DNA of 64,000 nt, taken from NCBI GenBank assembly GCA_028284325.1, contig JANQRX010000003.1:372001-436000 (forward strand), given 5' to 3'. Source of the DNA: Bauldia sp. Lineage in GTDB: Bacteria > Pseudomonadota > Alphaproteobacteria > Rhizobiales > Kaistiaceae. This document shows positions 27,949-36,325 of the stretch, in pieces (position 1 is the first letter of the stretch; each line of letters starts with the position of its first letter). The notes below the pieces were generated by a model. The model did no database searches. It saw nothing but the letters and a program-made list of their open reading frames with translations, and had not been told where the DNA came from. The translations under genes were made by a program, and so were the position numbers.

Positions 27949-29474
27949 CCCGCCGCCGCAGGCTCCGTCTTCGGTTTCGCCGGACCGGTGCCGGCAAGCG
28001 ACACGTAGGACACGATGGCTGCGAGCACGCACCACACCGCGGCAAACACCAGGGCCGAGCTGTAGGCCGTGCTGAAGGCAGCCTCGACCGCCGGCCGCGC
28101 GGGATCGCCAAGCGGCGGCACCGGACCAAAGGTGGTCCCCTCCGGAGCGTTCCAGGAGAAGACCAGACCGGCCATGGCGCCAAAAATCGCTACCGCGATC
28201 ACGCCGGACAGGCGGCTCGCGGTGTTGCTGATGCCGGATGCCGCTCCCGCTTTTTCCTCAGGCGCGGCGCTCATGACCGCCGTCGTCAGCGGCGAGACCA
28301 CAAGGGCCATGCCGATCGACATGATAAGGATCGGAATAAGCACCGAAATCCACGGATTGGGCCCGCCGAGCGCGAAGCCGATGCAACCGGCCGCCACCAG
28401 CAGGGACCCGCCGACGAGGAACGGTCGTGGACCGTAGGTGTCCGCCAGATCGCCCGTATACCGTGACGCAATGCCGATGATCAGCCCGAAGGGCAACAGG
28501 AACAGACCGGCCTCGGCGGCGCTCATACCGCGCCGCGCCACCATGTCGAACGGCACGAGGAACAGGCCGCCGGCAAGCGCGCCATAGAGGAAGACTGTGG
28601 TGATATTGACGCCGGAGAACACCCGCGACTTGAAAAGCGACAACGGCATCAACGGGTTGGCGGCACTGCGCTCGACGAAAACGAAGATCACGATCCCGAC
28701 GACCCCGGCGGCGATCCACAGCCCGATCGTCAGCGGCGCCACACCGGTTTCGGACAGGAGCGTGAGCCCGTAGGTCAGGAGGCCAAACGCCACCACCGCC
28801 ACACCCGCGCCAAGCCAGTCGATCCGGTCCGAACCGGTCTCGTCGCGGCTCTCCTCCATGTAGACGAAGGTCAGCCAGAGCGCGATGGCCGCAAGCGGCA
28901 CGTTGATCCAGAAGGCCGCGCGCCACGACAGGACATCGATCAGGAATCCCCCGATCGGCGGACCGATCGCCGTGGTGACGGCCGAGGCTGCCGCCCATGT
29001 CCCGATCGCCTTGCCGCGGATATCCTTGGGGAAGTTGGCGGAGATCAGGGCCAGGCTCTGCGGCACGAGGAGCGCCGCGCCGATCCCCTGGACGCCGCGG
29101 GCGATGATCAGGACGTCGACCGTCGGCGCCAGTGCGCAGGCCACCGAAGCGATGGTGAAGATGACGATGCCGAGAACGAAGATGAACCGCCGCCCGATGC
29201 GGTCGCCGAGCCCGCCGCCCACGAGGATCAGCGCACCGAGCATCAGCGCATACGAATTCTGGACCCATTGCAGGCTGACGATGGTCGCACCGAATTCGAC
29301 CTGCAGCGTCGGCAGTGCGATCCCGACCAGCGTCGAGTCGATGAAGGCGAGCGATGAGGCGACGATGGTCGCGGCAAGGACGAACGGCCGCGCCTTCGCC
29401 GGGCACGGCTTGCCACGGGGAAGGAAGAAGTCCGCGAAGGCGTGTCCATGCAGTTCGAACGGTCGGTGGCTCAT
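27945..29474 (-). CDS. DHA2-family (EmrB/QacA) MFS exporter
   Basis: A 509-aa inner-membrane transporter with about 14 spans. The first helix carries FIDSTLVGIALPTLQVEFGA (the DHA motif D1). Motif A is GGGLGDRIGRRFIFVLG and motif C appears in GAASAVTTAIGPPIGGFLID. It probably expels drugs or metabolites in exchange for protons. No membrane-fusion partner is adjacent. The start region GGAGACGCT precedes the ATG at 29474. Confidence 0.87.
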   Translation of the reverse strand: MSHRPFELHGHAFADFFLPRGKPCPAKARPFVLAATIVASSLAFIDSTLVGIALPTLQVEFGATIVSLQWVQNSYALMLGALILVGGGLGDRIGRRFIFVLGIVIFTIASVACALAPTVDVLIIARGVQGIGAALLVPQSLALISANFPKDIRGKAIGTWAAASAVTTAIGPPIGGFLIDVLSWRAAFWINVPLAAIALWLTFVYMEESRDETGSDRIDWLGAGVAVVAFGLLTYGLTLLSETGVAPLTIGLWIAAGVVGIVIFVFVERSAANPLMPLSLFKSRVFSGVNITTVFLYGALAGGLFLVPFDMVARRGMSAAEAGLFLLPFGLIIGIASRYTGDLADTYGPRPFLVGGSLLVAAGCIGFALGGPNPWISVLIPILIMSIGMALVVSPLTTAVMSAAPEEKAGAASGISNTASRLSGVIAVAIFGAMAGLVFSWNAPEGTTFGPVPPLGDPARPAVEAAFSTAYSSALVFAAVWCVLAAIVSYVSLAGTGPAKPKTEPAAAG

Positions 29475-29997
29475 AGCGTCTCCGAATCAGCCGGCGTTTA
29501 CCCGCGCGTGCGCCAGCCTTTTTATTCGACCTTCCCCGTTATCCCCAGTAATCCCAGACCGGCCCTCCTGGCCTTTCGCGCACCGGCAAATCCAGTACGG
29601 TCGTCATTACCGCATAGCCGGTTGAATCCGACAAGGGCAGGTCGGGTGCTCGAAACCGGCAAAACGCGGACCGCGCCGGAGATCGGTGAAAGCTGTTGAT
29701 CCGGAGTGCCCCGCGGCGCCACTGAGGCAAGTCGATCGGCGCCGAAAGGTGTTGACCGTGCGAGCTTGGGTGGTCCGGGAGTGGCCGCAAGGCTGGTTCC
29801 GGGTGGCGGATCGGACGACGCAGCAATGTGTTCGATCGATTTGACCACGCATCGGGTCGCGTCATTTGCGCCTGGTTTTCGGACCGGCTGCACTTGAAGG
29901 CGAACTGATCAGGGAGGCGTTGGTTGGGGCAACCCAAGCGACGCCTTTCTGATTCTGGCGGCCCTGCGGCCCTTCTGACTCCGGGAGCCGGCCGCCC
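29475..29997. other. Gene-free stretch between the exporter start and the ileS stop
   Basis: No open frame here has coding character or recognisable homology. The right end (29915-29946) can fold on either strand: AGGCGT pairs with ACGCCT around an inner GGTTG/CAACC stem. It lies 50-80 bp past the ileS stop and could be a weak terminator, though only TTTCT follows it on the plus strand and no T run on the minus strand. The left end must hold the exporter promoter (minus strand). Confidence 0.5.
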
Positions 29998-32900
29998 CTA
30001 CCCCGCAATCTCGACGCCGATCGTCACCGGTTCGTTCACCAGCGTGGCCTCGCTGACCCGGCCGCCGGGCGGCCCCTCGGTCAGTTCGAGGCTATCGGCC
30101 AGGGTTTCGCGCTTGACGGCATCGAGATGGGCGTCGATCGCCTCCCGCCCCGCCGGGCCGGCCAGCACACGCAGGCGGATGCGATCCGAGACGTCGAATC
30201 CCGCATCCTTGCGGGCAACCTGCACCAGCCGGATGAAGTCGCGCGCAACCCCCTCACGCAGAAGCGCATCGTCGGGCGCGGTATCCAGAACCACCACACC
30301 GGCCGAGCCGGCAAAGCTCAGCGCGTCGATTCCCTCGGCCGCATCGAAGCGGAGTTCGTATTCCTCCGGCGCGATCACCTGCCCGGCAACCTCCACCGAT
30401 CCGTCGTCACGCGCGGTCCACGCCCCGGCCCTGGCCGCGGCCAGCACCTCCTTCATCGCCGGCCCAAGCCGCTTGCCGACGATACGCGGATTGACCACCA
30501 GCACCTCCGATCCGAACTGGCCGGGATCGTCGGAGAACACCACCTCCTTGACGTTGGCCTCCTCCGCGATCACCTCGCGCAGCGGTTCCAGCGCCGCATA
30601 ATCGGGGTGCGCCACTGTGATCCGCCTGAGCGGCAACCGGTTGCGCAGGTTCCTGGCCGACCGGATCGCGGCCGCCGACGAGCAGGCTTCGCGCACCAGG
30701 TCCATGCGCTCGACCAGATCGGCGTCGAAGGTGAAGGCGTCGGCATCCGGCCACGCCTGCAGGTGCACGCTTTCGCCGTCGACGAGCGCGCGGTGAATCA
30801 CCTCCGTCAGGAACGGCAGATAGGGCGCCAGCGTCCGGCACAGCGTCACCAGGACGGTATAGAGCGTGTCGTAGGCCGCCTTCTTGTCGGCATCCTTGTC
30901 CGACCTCCAGAAACGATCACGCGATCGCCGGATGTACCAGTTGTTCAGGACGTCGATGAACGGCGGCAGGGCCGCGCATCCGGCCGCGAGATCGAGATCG
31001 TCGACCGCCGTCTCGACCGCGCGGACGAACTGGGCGGTCTTGCCGAGGATATAGCGGTCGAGATCGGACTCGGCATCGGTGACGAACGTGCCGCGGATAC
31101 CGTCGATGTTGGCGTAGAGAGTGAAGAACGAATAGGCGTTCCAGATCGGCAGGAGCACCTGGCGGACCGCGTCGCCGATCGCCTTGCCGTCCTTCGGCAT
31201 CGCCAGATCGCCACCCGACAGCAGCGGCGACGACACCATGTACCAGCGCAGCGCGTCGGCCCCGTAGGTGTTGAACATCTCCACCGGGTCCGGATAGTTC
31301 TTCAGCCGCTTGGACAGCTTCTGCTTGTTCTCGTCGAGAACGACGCCGTGGCATATGGCGCTTCGGAACGGCGCGCGGTCGAACAGCGCCGTCGCCAGCA
31401 CCATCAGCGTGTAGAACCAGCCGCGTGTCTGACCGACATACTCAACGATGAAATCGCCAGGGAAATGGTTCTCGAACCAGTCCTTGTTCTCGAACGGATA
31501 GTGCACCTGGGCGAACGGCATCGATCCCGACTCGAACCAGCAATCGAGCACGTCGTCGACCCGGCGCATCGTCGACTTGCCGCTCGGATCGTCGGGATTG
31601 GGACGGGTCAGCTCGTCGACGTGGGGACGGTGCAGATCCGTCGGCCGAACGCCGAAATCCCGTTCGATCTCGTCGAGCGAGCCGTACACGTCGATGCGCG
31701 GGTAGTCGGGGTTGTCGGACTTCCACACCGGGATCGGCGCGCCCCAGAACCGGTTGCGGCCGATGTTCCAGTCGCGGGCGTTGGCGAGCCAGTTGCCGAA
31801 GGCACCGTCGCGGACATGCTCGGGCATCCAGGTGATGTCCTGGTTGAGCTCCACCATGCGGTCGCGAAACGCCGTGACCTTCACGTACCAGGACGGCATC
31901 GCCTTGTAGATCAGCGGCTGATCGGTGCGCCAGCAATGGGGGTAGTTGTGGTCGTAGGTCTCGTGCCGGAATACGGCGCCCGCGGTCTTGAGATCGCGGA
32001 TGATGTCCTTGTTGGCGTCGAACACGTTCATACCGGCGTAGGGCGGCATCGCCTCGGTGAAGCGCCCCTCCAGATCGACCGGATCGACGATCGGCAGGCC
32101 TTCCTTGACCGAGACGTTGAGGTCGTCCTCGCCGAAGGCTGGCGCCATGTGGACCACGCCGGTACCGTCGTCGAGTTCGATGAAGTCGCCGCCGACGATG
32201 CGGAAGGCGCCTTCCTCGGCCTTGTCGGCGAAGTACGGCATCAGCGGTTCGTAGGTCCGGCCCACCAGATCGGCGCCCTTCAGCGTGCCCGTCTGTGCGA
32301 ATCCGTCGAGTTCGTGGGCATAGCGTTCGCGCGCCGCCTCGGCGAGGATCACCCTACGGCCCGACTTTTCCATGACGGCGTAGTCGGCGTCGGCGGCGAC
32401 GGCCAGTCCCATGTTGGACGGCAAGGTCCAGGGCGTCGTCGTCCAGGCCAGGAGGTCGGCGGCCGGTGCGTCCGTCGTCGCCTGAAGGCGAAACGCCACC
32501 GTCAGGGCCGGGTCCTGTCGCGTCCGGTAGGAATCGTCAAGGCGTGTCTCGAAGTTCGACAGCGGCGTCTGCGCTGCCCACGAATAGGGCACAACGCGAT
32601 AGCCCTCATACACCAGGCCTTTGTCCCAGAGGGATTTGAAGGCCCACATGACGCTCTCCATGTAGGAGAGGTCCATGGTGCGGTAGTCGTTCTCGAAGTC
32701 GACCCAGCGCGCCGACCGGTTGACGTAGTACTCCCAGTCGGAGCGGAACTGCATCACCGACGTGCGACAGTGATCGTTGAACCGGGCAATCCCGTATTTG
32801 AGGATGTCCTGGCGGCCGGAAAGCGAGAGTTCCTTCTCCGAGTGGAGTTCCGCCGGCAGGCCGTGGCAGTCCCAGCCGAAGCGCCGCTCGGCGAGTTTGC

Positions 32901-33165
32901 CCCGCATGGTCTGGAATCGCGGCACCAGGTCTTTGACGAAGCCCGTGACGATGTGGCCGTAGTGCGGCAGGCCGTTGGCGAAGGGCGGTCCGTCGTAGAA
33001 GACGAACTCCCCGGCGCCGGCCTTGCGGTTGCGCTCGATGGAGGCGTTGAACGTATCCTCGTCGCGCCACGCGGCGGCGATGGTCTCTTCCAGCCGCGGG
33101 AAGTCCGGATTGGCGTCCGCGGGCGCGTAGACGGCGGCGGGCGCCGCTTCGATCTTTTGCGTCAT
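29998..33165 (-). CDS. ileS: Isoleucyl-tRNA synthetase, large (type 2, eukaryote-like) form
   Basis: A 1055-aa class I synthetase that charges tRNA-Ile. HIGH-type motif GLPHYGHI, RFGWDCHGLPAELHSEKEL, editing domain with WTTTPWTLPSNMGLAV, tRNA and zinc-less core with DCWFESGSMPF, KMSKS-type motif KQKLSKRLKNYPDP, then a long anticodon-binding C-terminus. GWDCHGLP and the length mark the type-2 clade shared with eukaryotes, which is usually less sensitive to mupirocin than the type-1 bacterial enzyme. No leader element is visible in the 97 bp upstream. The 1090-codon frame on the other strand is an antisense shadow. Confidence 0.95.
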   Translation of the reverse strand: MTQKIEAAPAAVYAPADANPDFPRLEETIAAAWRDEDTFNASIERNRKAGAGEFVFYDGPPFANGLPHYGHIVTGFVKDLVPRFQTMRGKLAERRFGWDCHGLPAELHSEKELSLSGRQDILKYGIARFNDHCRTSVMQFRSDWEYYVNRSARWVDFENDYRTMDLSYMESVMWAFKSLWDKGLVYEGYRVVPYSWAAQTPLSNFETRLDDSYRTRQDPALTVAFRLQATTDAPAADLLAWTTTPWTLPSNMGLAVAADADYAVMEKSGRRVILAEAARERYAHELDGFAQTGTLKGADLVGRTYEPLMPYFADKAEEGAFRIVGGDFIELDDGTGVVHMAPAFGEDDLNVSVKEGLPIVDPVDLEGRFTEAMPPYAGMNVFDANKDIIRDLKTAGAVFRHETYDHNYPHCWRTDQPLIYKAMPSWYVKVTAFRDRMVELNQDITWMPEHVRDGAFGNWLANARDWNIGRNRFWGAPIPVWKSDNPDYPRIDVYGSLDEIERDFGVRPTDLHRPHVDELTRPNPDDPSGKSTMRRVDDVLDCWFESGSMPFAQVHYPFENKDWFENHFPGDFIVEYVGQTRGWFYTLMVLATALFDRAPFRSAICHGVVLDENKQKLSKRLKNYPDPVEMFNTYGADALRWYMVSSPLLSGGDLAMPKDGKAIGDAVRQVLLPIWNAYSFFTLYANIDGIRGTFVTDAESDLDRYILGKTAQFVRAVETAVDDLDLAAGCAALPPFIDVLNNWYIRRSRDRFWRSDKDADKKAAYDTLYTVLVTLCRTLAPYLPFLTEVIHRALVDGESVHLQAWPDADAFTFDADLVERMDLVREACSSAAAIRSARNLRNRLPLRRITVAHPDYAALEPLREVIAEEANVKEVVFSDDPGQFGSEVLVVNPRIVGKRLGPAMKEVLAAARAGAWTARDDGSVEVAGQVIAPEEYELRFDAAEGIDALSFAGSAGVVVLDTAPDDALLREGVARDFIRLVQVARKDAGFDVSDRIRLRVLAGPAGREAIDAHLDAVKRETLADSLELTEGPPGGRVSEATLVNEPVTIGVEIAG

Positions 33166-33262
33166 GGTCGTCGTAATACTGTTGCAGGGGCGGTGTCGGA
33201 CGGATCAGCGGCCGATCGATACAGCGAATGTGTGGCTGAGGCCACCCCGTCGCAAGCGCCGG

Positions 33263-36229
33263 CTAGCCGGCCGCTGCGAACTCGCCCGTCTCGGTCTGCC
33301 GGGCGATCCGCACGCGGTTACGGCCGGCGGCCTTGGCTTCGTAGCAGGCCTGATCCGCCGCCCGCAGGACATCGCTCGCAGGCTCGGTGCCGTCGATAGG
33401 CGCAATTCCGGCGCTGACCCCGACCTGGAAGGTCCGGCCCGCGAATGTGAATTCCAGTTCGGCGATGGCGTTACGGAGCTTGTTGCAGATGCGCTCGGCG
33501 TCTTCCAGCGTACAGTCGAGAAGGAGTAGAGCGAACTCGTCGCCGCCCAGTCGCGCCGCCACGTCGACCGATCGGACCCCCGCCCGCACGGTGCGCGCGA
33601 TCATGCGCAGGACCTGATCGCCCGCCGTGTGGCCGGCCCTGTCGTTGACCGCCTTGAACTCGTCGAGATCGATGAAACACAACGCGTGACGGTGGCCTTC
33701 CGCGACCGCATCGTCGACAAGGCTTTTCAACGTCCGCTCGAACGACGCCCGGTTCTTGAGGTCCGTAAGTGAATCGTGCGAGGCCGAGTAGGCCAGCTGG
33801 CGCTGCATGCGACGCGCGCGCGTCACATCCTGGAACACAAGAACCGCACCCAGGAGATCGTCGTCATCGCCGATAATCGGCGCCGCGGTGCTGCGCACGT
33901 CCTTGCGGCCGCCCTGGCGGTTCACCAGGACGATTTCGTCCTGGGATTCCGCCGGTCGCCTGGTTTCCAGACAAGCCGACACCGGACTTCCGACCGGCGC
34001 TTCCGTCCATTCGTCGGCCAGGGTGAAGACCTCATCCAGAGCGCGCCCCTCGGCCTCGGCGAACGACCACCCGGTCTCGTTCTCCGCGACCCGGTTCATG
34101 AAGGTCACCCTCAGGTCGGTACCGGTGCAGATCACCCCGTCGCCGATCGACTCCAGGGTCACCCGCAGCCTTTCTTTTCCGGCAGCCAGTTCCGCGGTCA
34201 GGGCATGTGTTTCACTGACATCCCAGTTCGTCCCCACAAGCACGATCGGCTTGCCGTCCTCGTCGCGCATGGTGTCAGCCAGTGAGCGAATATGGCGGAC
34301 GCTACCGTCGGCCAGCACGACCCTGAACTCGGTGTCGTAAGGACGTTCGCCTGTGGCTGCGGCTTCGACGTCGTGTTCCGCGGTCTCGCGATCGTCCGGA
34401 TGCAAAGTGTTCGCCCAGACGTCGTAATTGACCTCGTCTTCGGGACCGAGGTCGTACAGCGACCGCATGCGCTCGTCCCACCACAGCTCGCCGCTGTCGA
34501 GGTGGTACTCCCACAACCCGACACCGCCGGCCTTGGTGGCCAGATGGACCCGCTGGGACAGGCGGCGCATCTTGTCCTCGCCCCGCTTGCGCTCGGTGAT
34601 GTCGGTATGGGTGCCGATCATCCTCAACGGCTCGCCGGCCGCGTCGCGCTCGATGACCTTGCCGCGATCGAGCACCCAGACCCAATGGCCGTCCTTGTGA
34701 CGCATCCGGAATTCCTGCTCGAAGGACCTCGACCGGCCCTTGAGGTGTTCCTTGTCGAGGCGCTCCACCCTCGACAGGTCATCCGGATGAACGAAGCTCT
34801 TCCACGCGATCGAGTCATCGCCGATTTCGTGGGGTCGATATCCCAGCATCGCCTTCCAGACGTTCGAGTAGTACGTCTTGCCGGTCTTGATGTTGTAGTC
34901 CCAGACACCCTGCCGTGCGCTTTCCAGCGCAAACGACCATCGCTGCTCGGATTCGGCCAACGCCATCTGCGCCTTCATCCGCGCCGTCATGTCGACAATC
35001 TGGACGATGCGGTAGATCGGCTCCTTTGTGACGTCGTCCCGCAGAATGGACACCGCCACGTCGCCCCAGACGACTTCACCGTCCTTGCGGACGTAGCGGT
35101 TGCGCTTGCGCAGCACGCTGATCTCACCCTGGGTCAACTTGGAGCGAAGGGTCTCGGTGGTCTCGAGGTCGTCCGGATGGGTCACTCGCTCCCAACTGAT
35201 GGTCGACAGCTCGTCTTCCTCATATCCGAGGAAATCGAGCATCGCCCTGTTGGCGCGCATCCAGCGACCGTCGAGATCGATGAGCGCCATCCCGACGGTC
35301 GATCCGTCCATGGCAAGGCGGAAACGCGCCCGGTCTTCGCGCAGGCTGTGGACCATCAGGGAGACGGCAAACGGGGCAACCACGGACAGCGCAGCGATCA
35401 GCGCAATCACGTCCAGCGCGTGTTCACCCGCGTGTGCAATCAGATGCACGCCGATCGCGGCACCGACGGCCGTCGCTGCCACGAGCGCCGCCGTGAGGGG
35501 GTGGAACCACAGTCCGGCGACGATGATAGGAATGCCGATCAGGATCAACGGCGTCCCGGGCAGGTACATCGCCAGGATGCCGGCGAAGAAGCCACCAGGA
35601 AAAAGCGCCGCCAGGGCGAGCGGCGGCTGGTTGCCGCGGATCGCCCGCAGTGAAGCCGGCTTGAGCAGCATCGCCACGGGCATGACGATGATGGCGCCGA
35701 CCGCACTTCCCTCAACCCACGAGATCCAGGCACCTTCGATCGGCGCGCCAAACGCCCATGCCGCCATATAGGCCCCTGGGAGTCCTGCAATCGGCGGCGC
35801 CACCACGGCCATGACGGTGAGCAGGCGGAGATAGGTCCAGACGCCGTCGGTCAGCCTGATCTGGCGACCGATCCAAGCGCGCGCCAGTGCGATTGCAATC
35901 CCGATTTCGACCAGGTTGGCGAGCATAAGGCCGGCCGACACCACCGCGGGATGCCCCAGCACCACACCGGCGGCGAAGCCGGAGAGGCCGATTCCGACCA
36001 GCAAAACCGGCCAGTCGCGGCGGTTCGAGCGCAGCAGAAACGCGATCGCGATGGCGTTGGCCAGCCACACGGTGGCGACGGCTCCGGGTATGCGCATCAG
36101 CCCGATGCCGAACGCCGAGGCCAGGAAGTACAGGACCGAGAGCAGCACGAACTTGTCCACACCGCCGCCCCGGGAAAAGCGCAACGCGTGCAGGAACGTC
36201 CATCTTGCGATGGCGGCCATGGGCACCAC
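33263..36229 (-). CDS. Membrane sensor diguanylate cyclase: MASE1, four PAS, GGDEF
   Basis: A 988-aa protein. The N-terminal ~300 residues form a MASE1 membrane sensor (about eight spans, from FVLLSVLYFLASAFGIGL). Four PAS/PAC modules follow, beginning near RFRLAMDGSTVGMALID, RWSFALESARQGVWDYN, RVHLATKAGGVGLWEYH and RLRVTLESIGDGVICTG. The C-terminal GGDEF domain (SHDSLTDLKNR to AGRNRVRIARQ) has an intact LGGDEFALL, and RSVD five residues upstream is a canonical inhibitory I-site. There is no EAL domain. It should make cyclic di-GMP with product feedback. The signal is unknown. Confidence 0.9.
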   Translation of the reverse strand: MVPMAAIARWTFLHALRFSRGGGVDKFVLLSVLYFLASAFGIGLMRIPGAVATVWLANAIAIAFLLRSNRRDWPVLLVGIGLSGFAAGVVLGHPAVVSAGLMLANLVEIGIAIALARAWIGRQIRLTDGVWTYLRLLTVMAVVAPPIAGLPGAYMAAWAFGAPIEGAWISWVEGSAVGAIIVMPVAMLLKPASLRAIRGNQPPLALAALFPGGFFAGILAMYLPGTPLILIGIPIIVAGLWFHPLTAALVAATAVGAAIGVHLIAHAGEHALDVIALIAALSVVAPFAVSLMVHSLREDRARFRLAMDGSTVGMALIDLDGRWMRANRAMLDFLGYEEDELSTISWERVTHPDDLETTETLRSKLTQGEISVLRKRNRYVRKDGEVVWGDVAVSILRDDVTKEPIYRIVQIVDMTARMKAQMALAESEQRWSFALESARQGVWDYNIKTGKTYYSNVWKAMLGYRPHEIGDDSIAWKSFVHPDDLSRVERLDKEHLKGRSRSFEQEFRMRHKDGHWVWVLDRGKVIERDAAGEPLRMIGTHTDITERKRGEDKMRRLSQRVHLATKAGGVGLWEYHLDSGELWWDERMRSLYDLGPEDEVNYDVWANTLHPDDRETAEHDVEAAATGERPYDTEFRVVLADGSVRHIRSLADTMRDEDGKPIVLVGTNWDVSETHALTAELAAGKERLRVTLESIGDGVICTGTDLRVTFMNRVAENETGWSFAEAEGRALDEVFTLADEWTEAPVGSPVSACLETRRPAESQDEIVLVNRQGGRKDVRSTAAPIIGDDDDLLGAVLVFQDVTRARRMQRQLAYSASHDSLTDLKNRASFERTLKSLVDDAVAEGHRHALCFIDLDEFKAVNDRAGHTAGDQVLRMIARTVRAGVRSVDVAARLGGDEFALLLLDCTLEDAERICNKLRNAIAELEFTFAGRTFQVGVSAGIAPIDGTEPASDVLRAADQACYEAKAAGRNRVRIARQTETGEFAAAG

Positions 36230-36325
36230 TCGACTTGTGACTTGTCGGCCGAGTAGAACGCGTCGAGGTTAACAAACGGCTGCGCGCGCCAAATCCGCGC
36301 CTGCGCCCGGACGGTCAGCAGATTC

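Noticed and set aside
29475-29997. Possible tRNA or small gene in the 523-bp gap
   Set aside because: No cloverleaf with a TTCGA-type T-loop and CCA end could be drawn, and the short frames lack ribosome-binding sites and homology.
30127-33399. 1090-codon open frame on the plus strand opposite ileS
   Set aside because: It mirrors the codon structure of ileS, is full of His/Arg/Val/Asp from complementary GC-rich codons, and has no motif. Antisense shadow.
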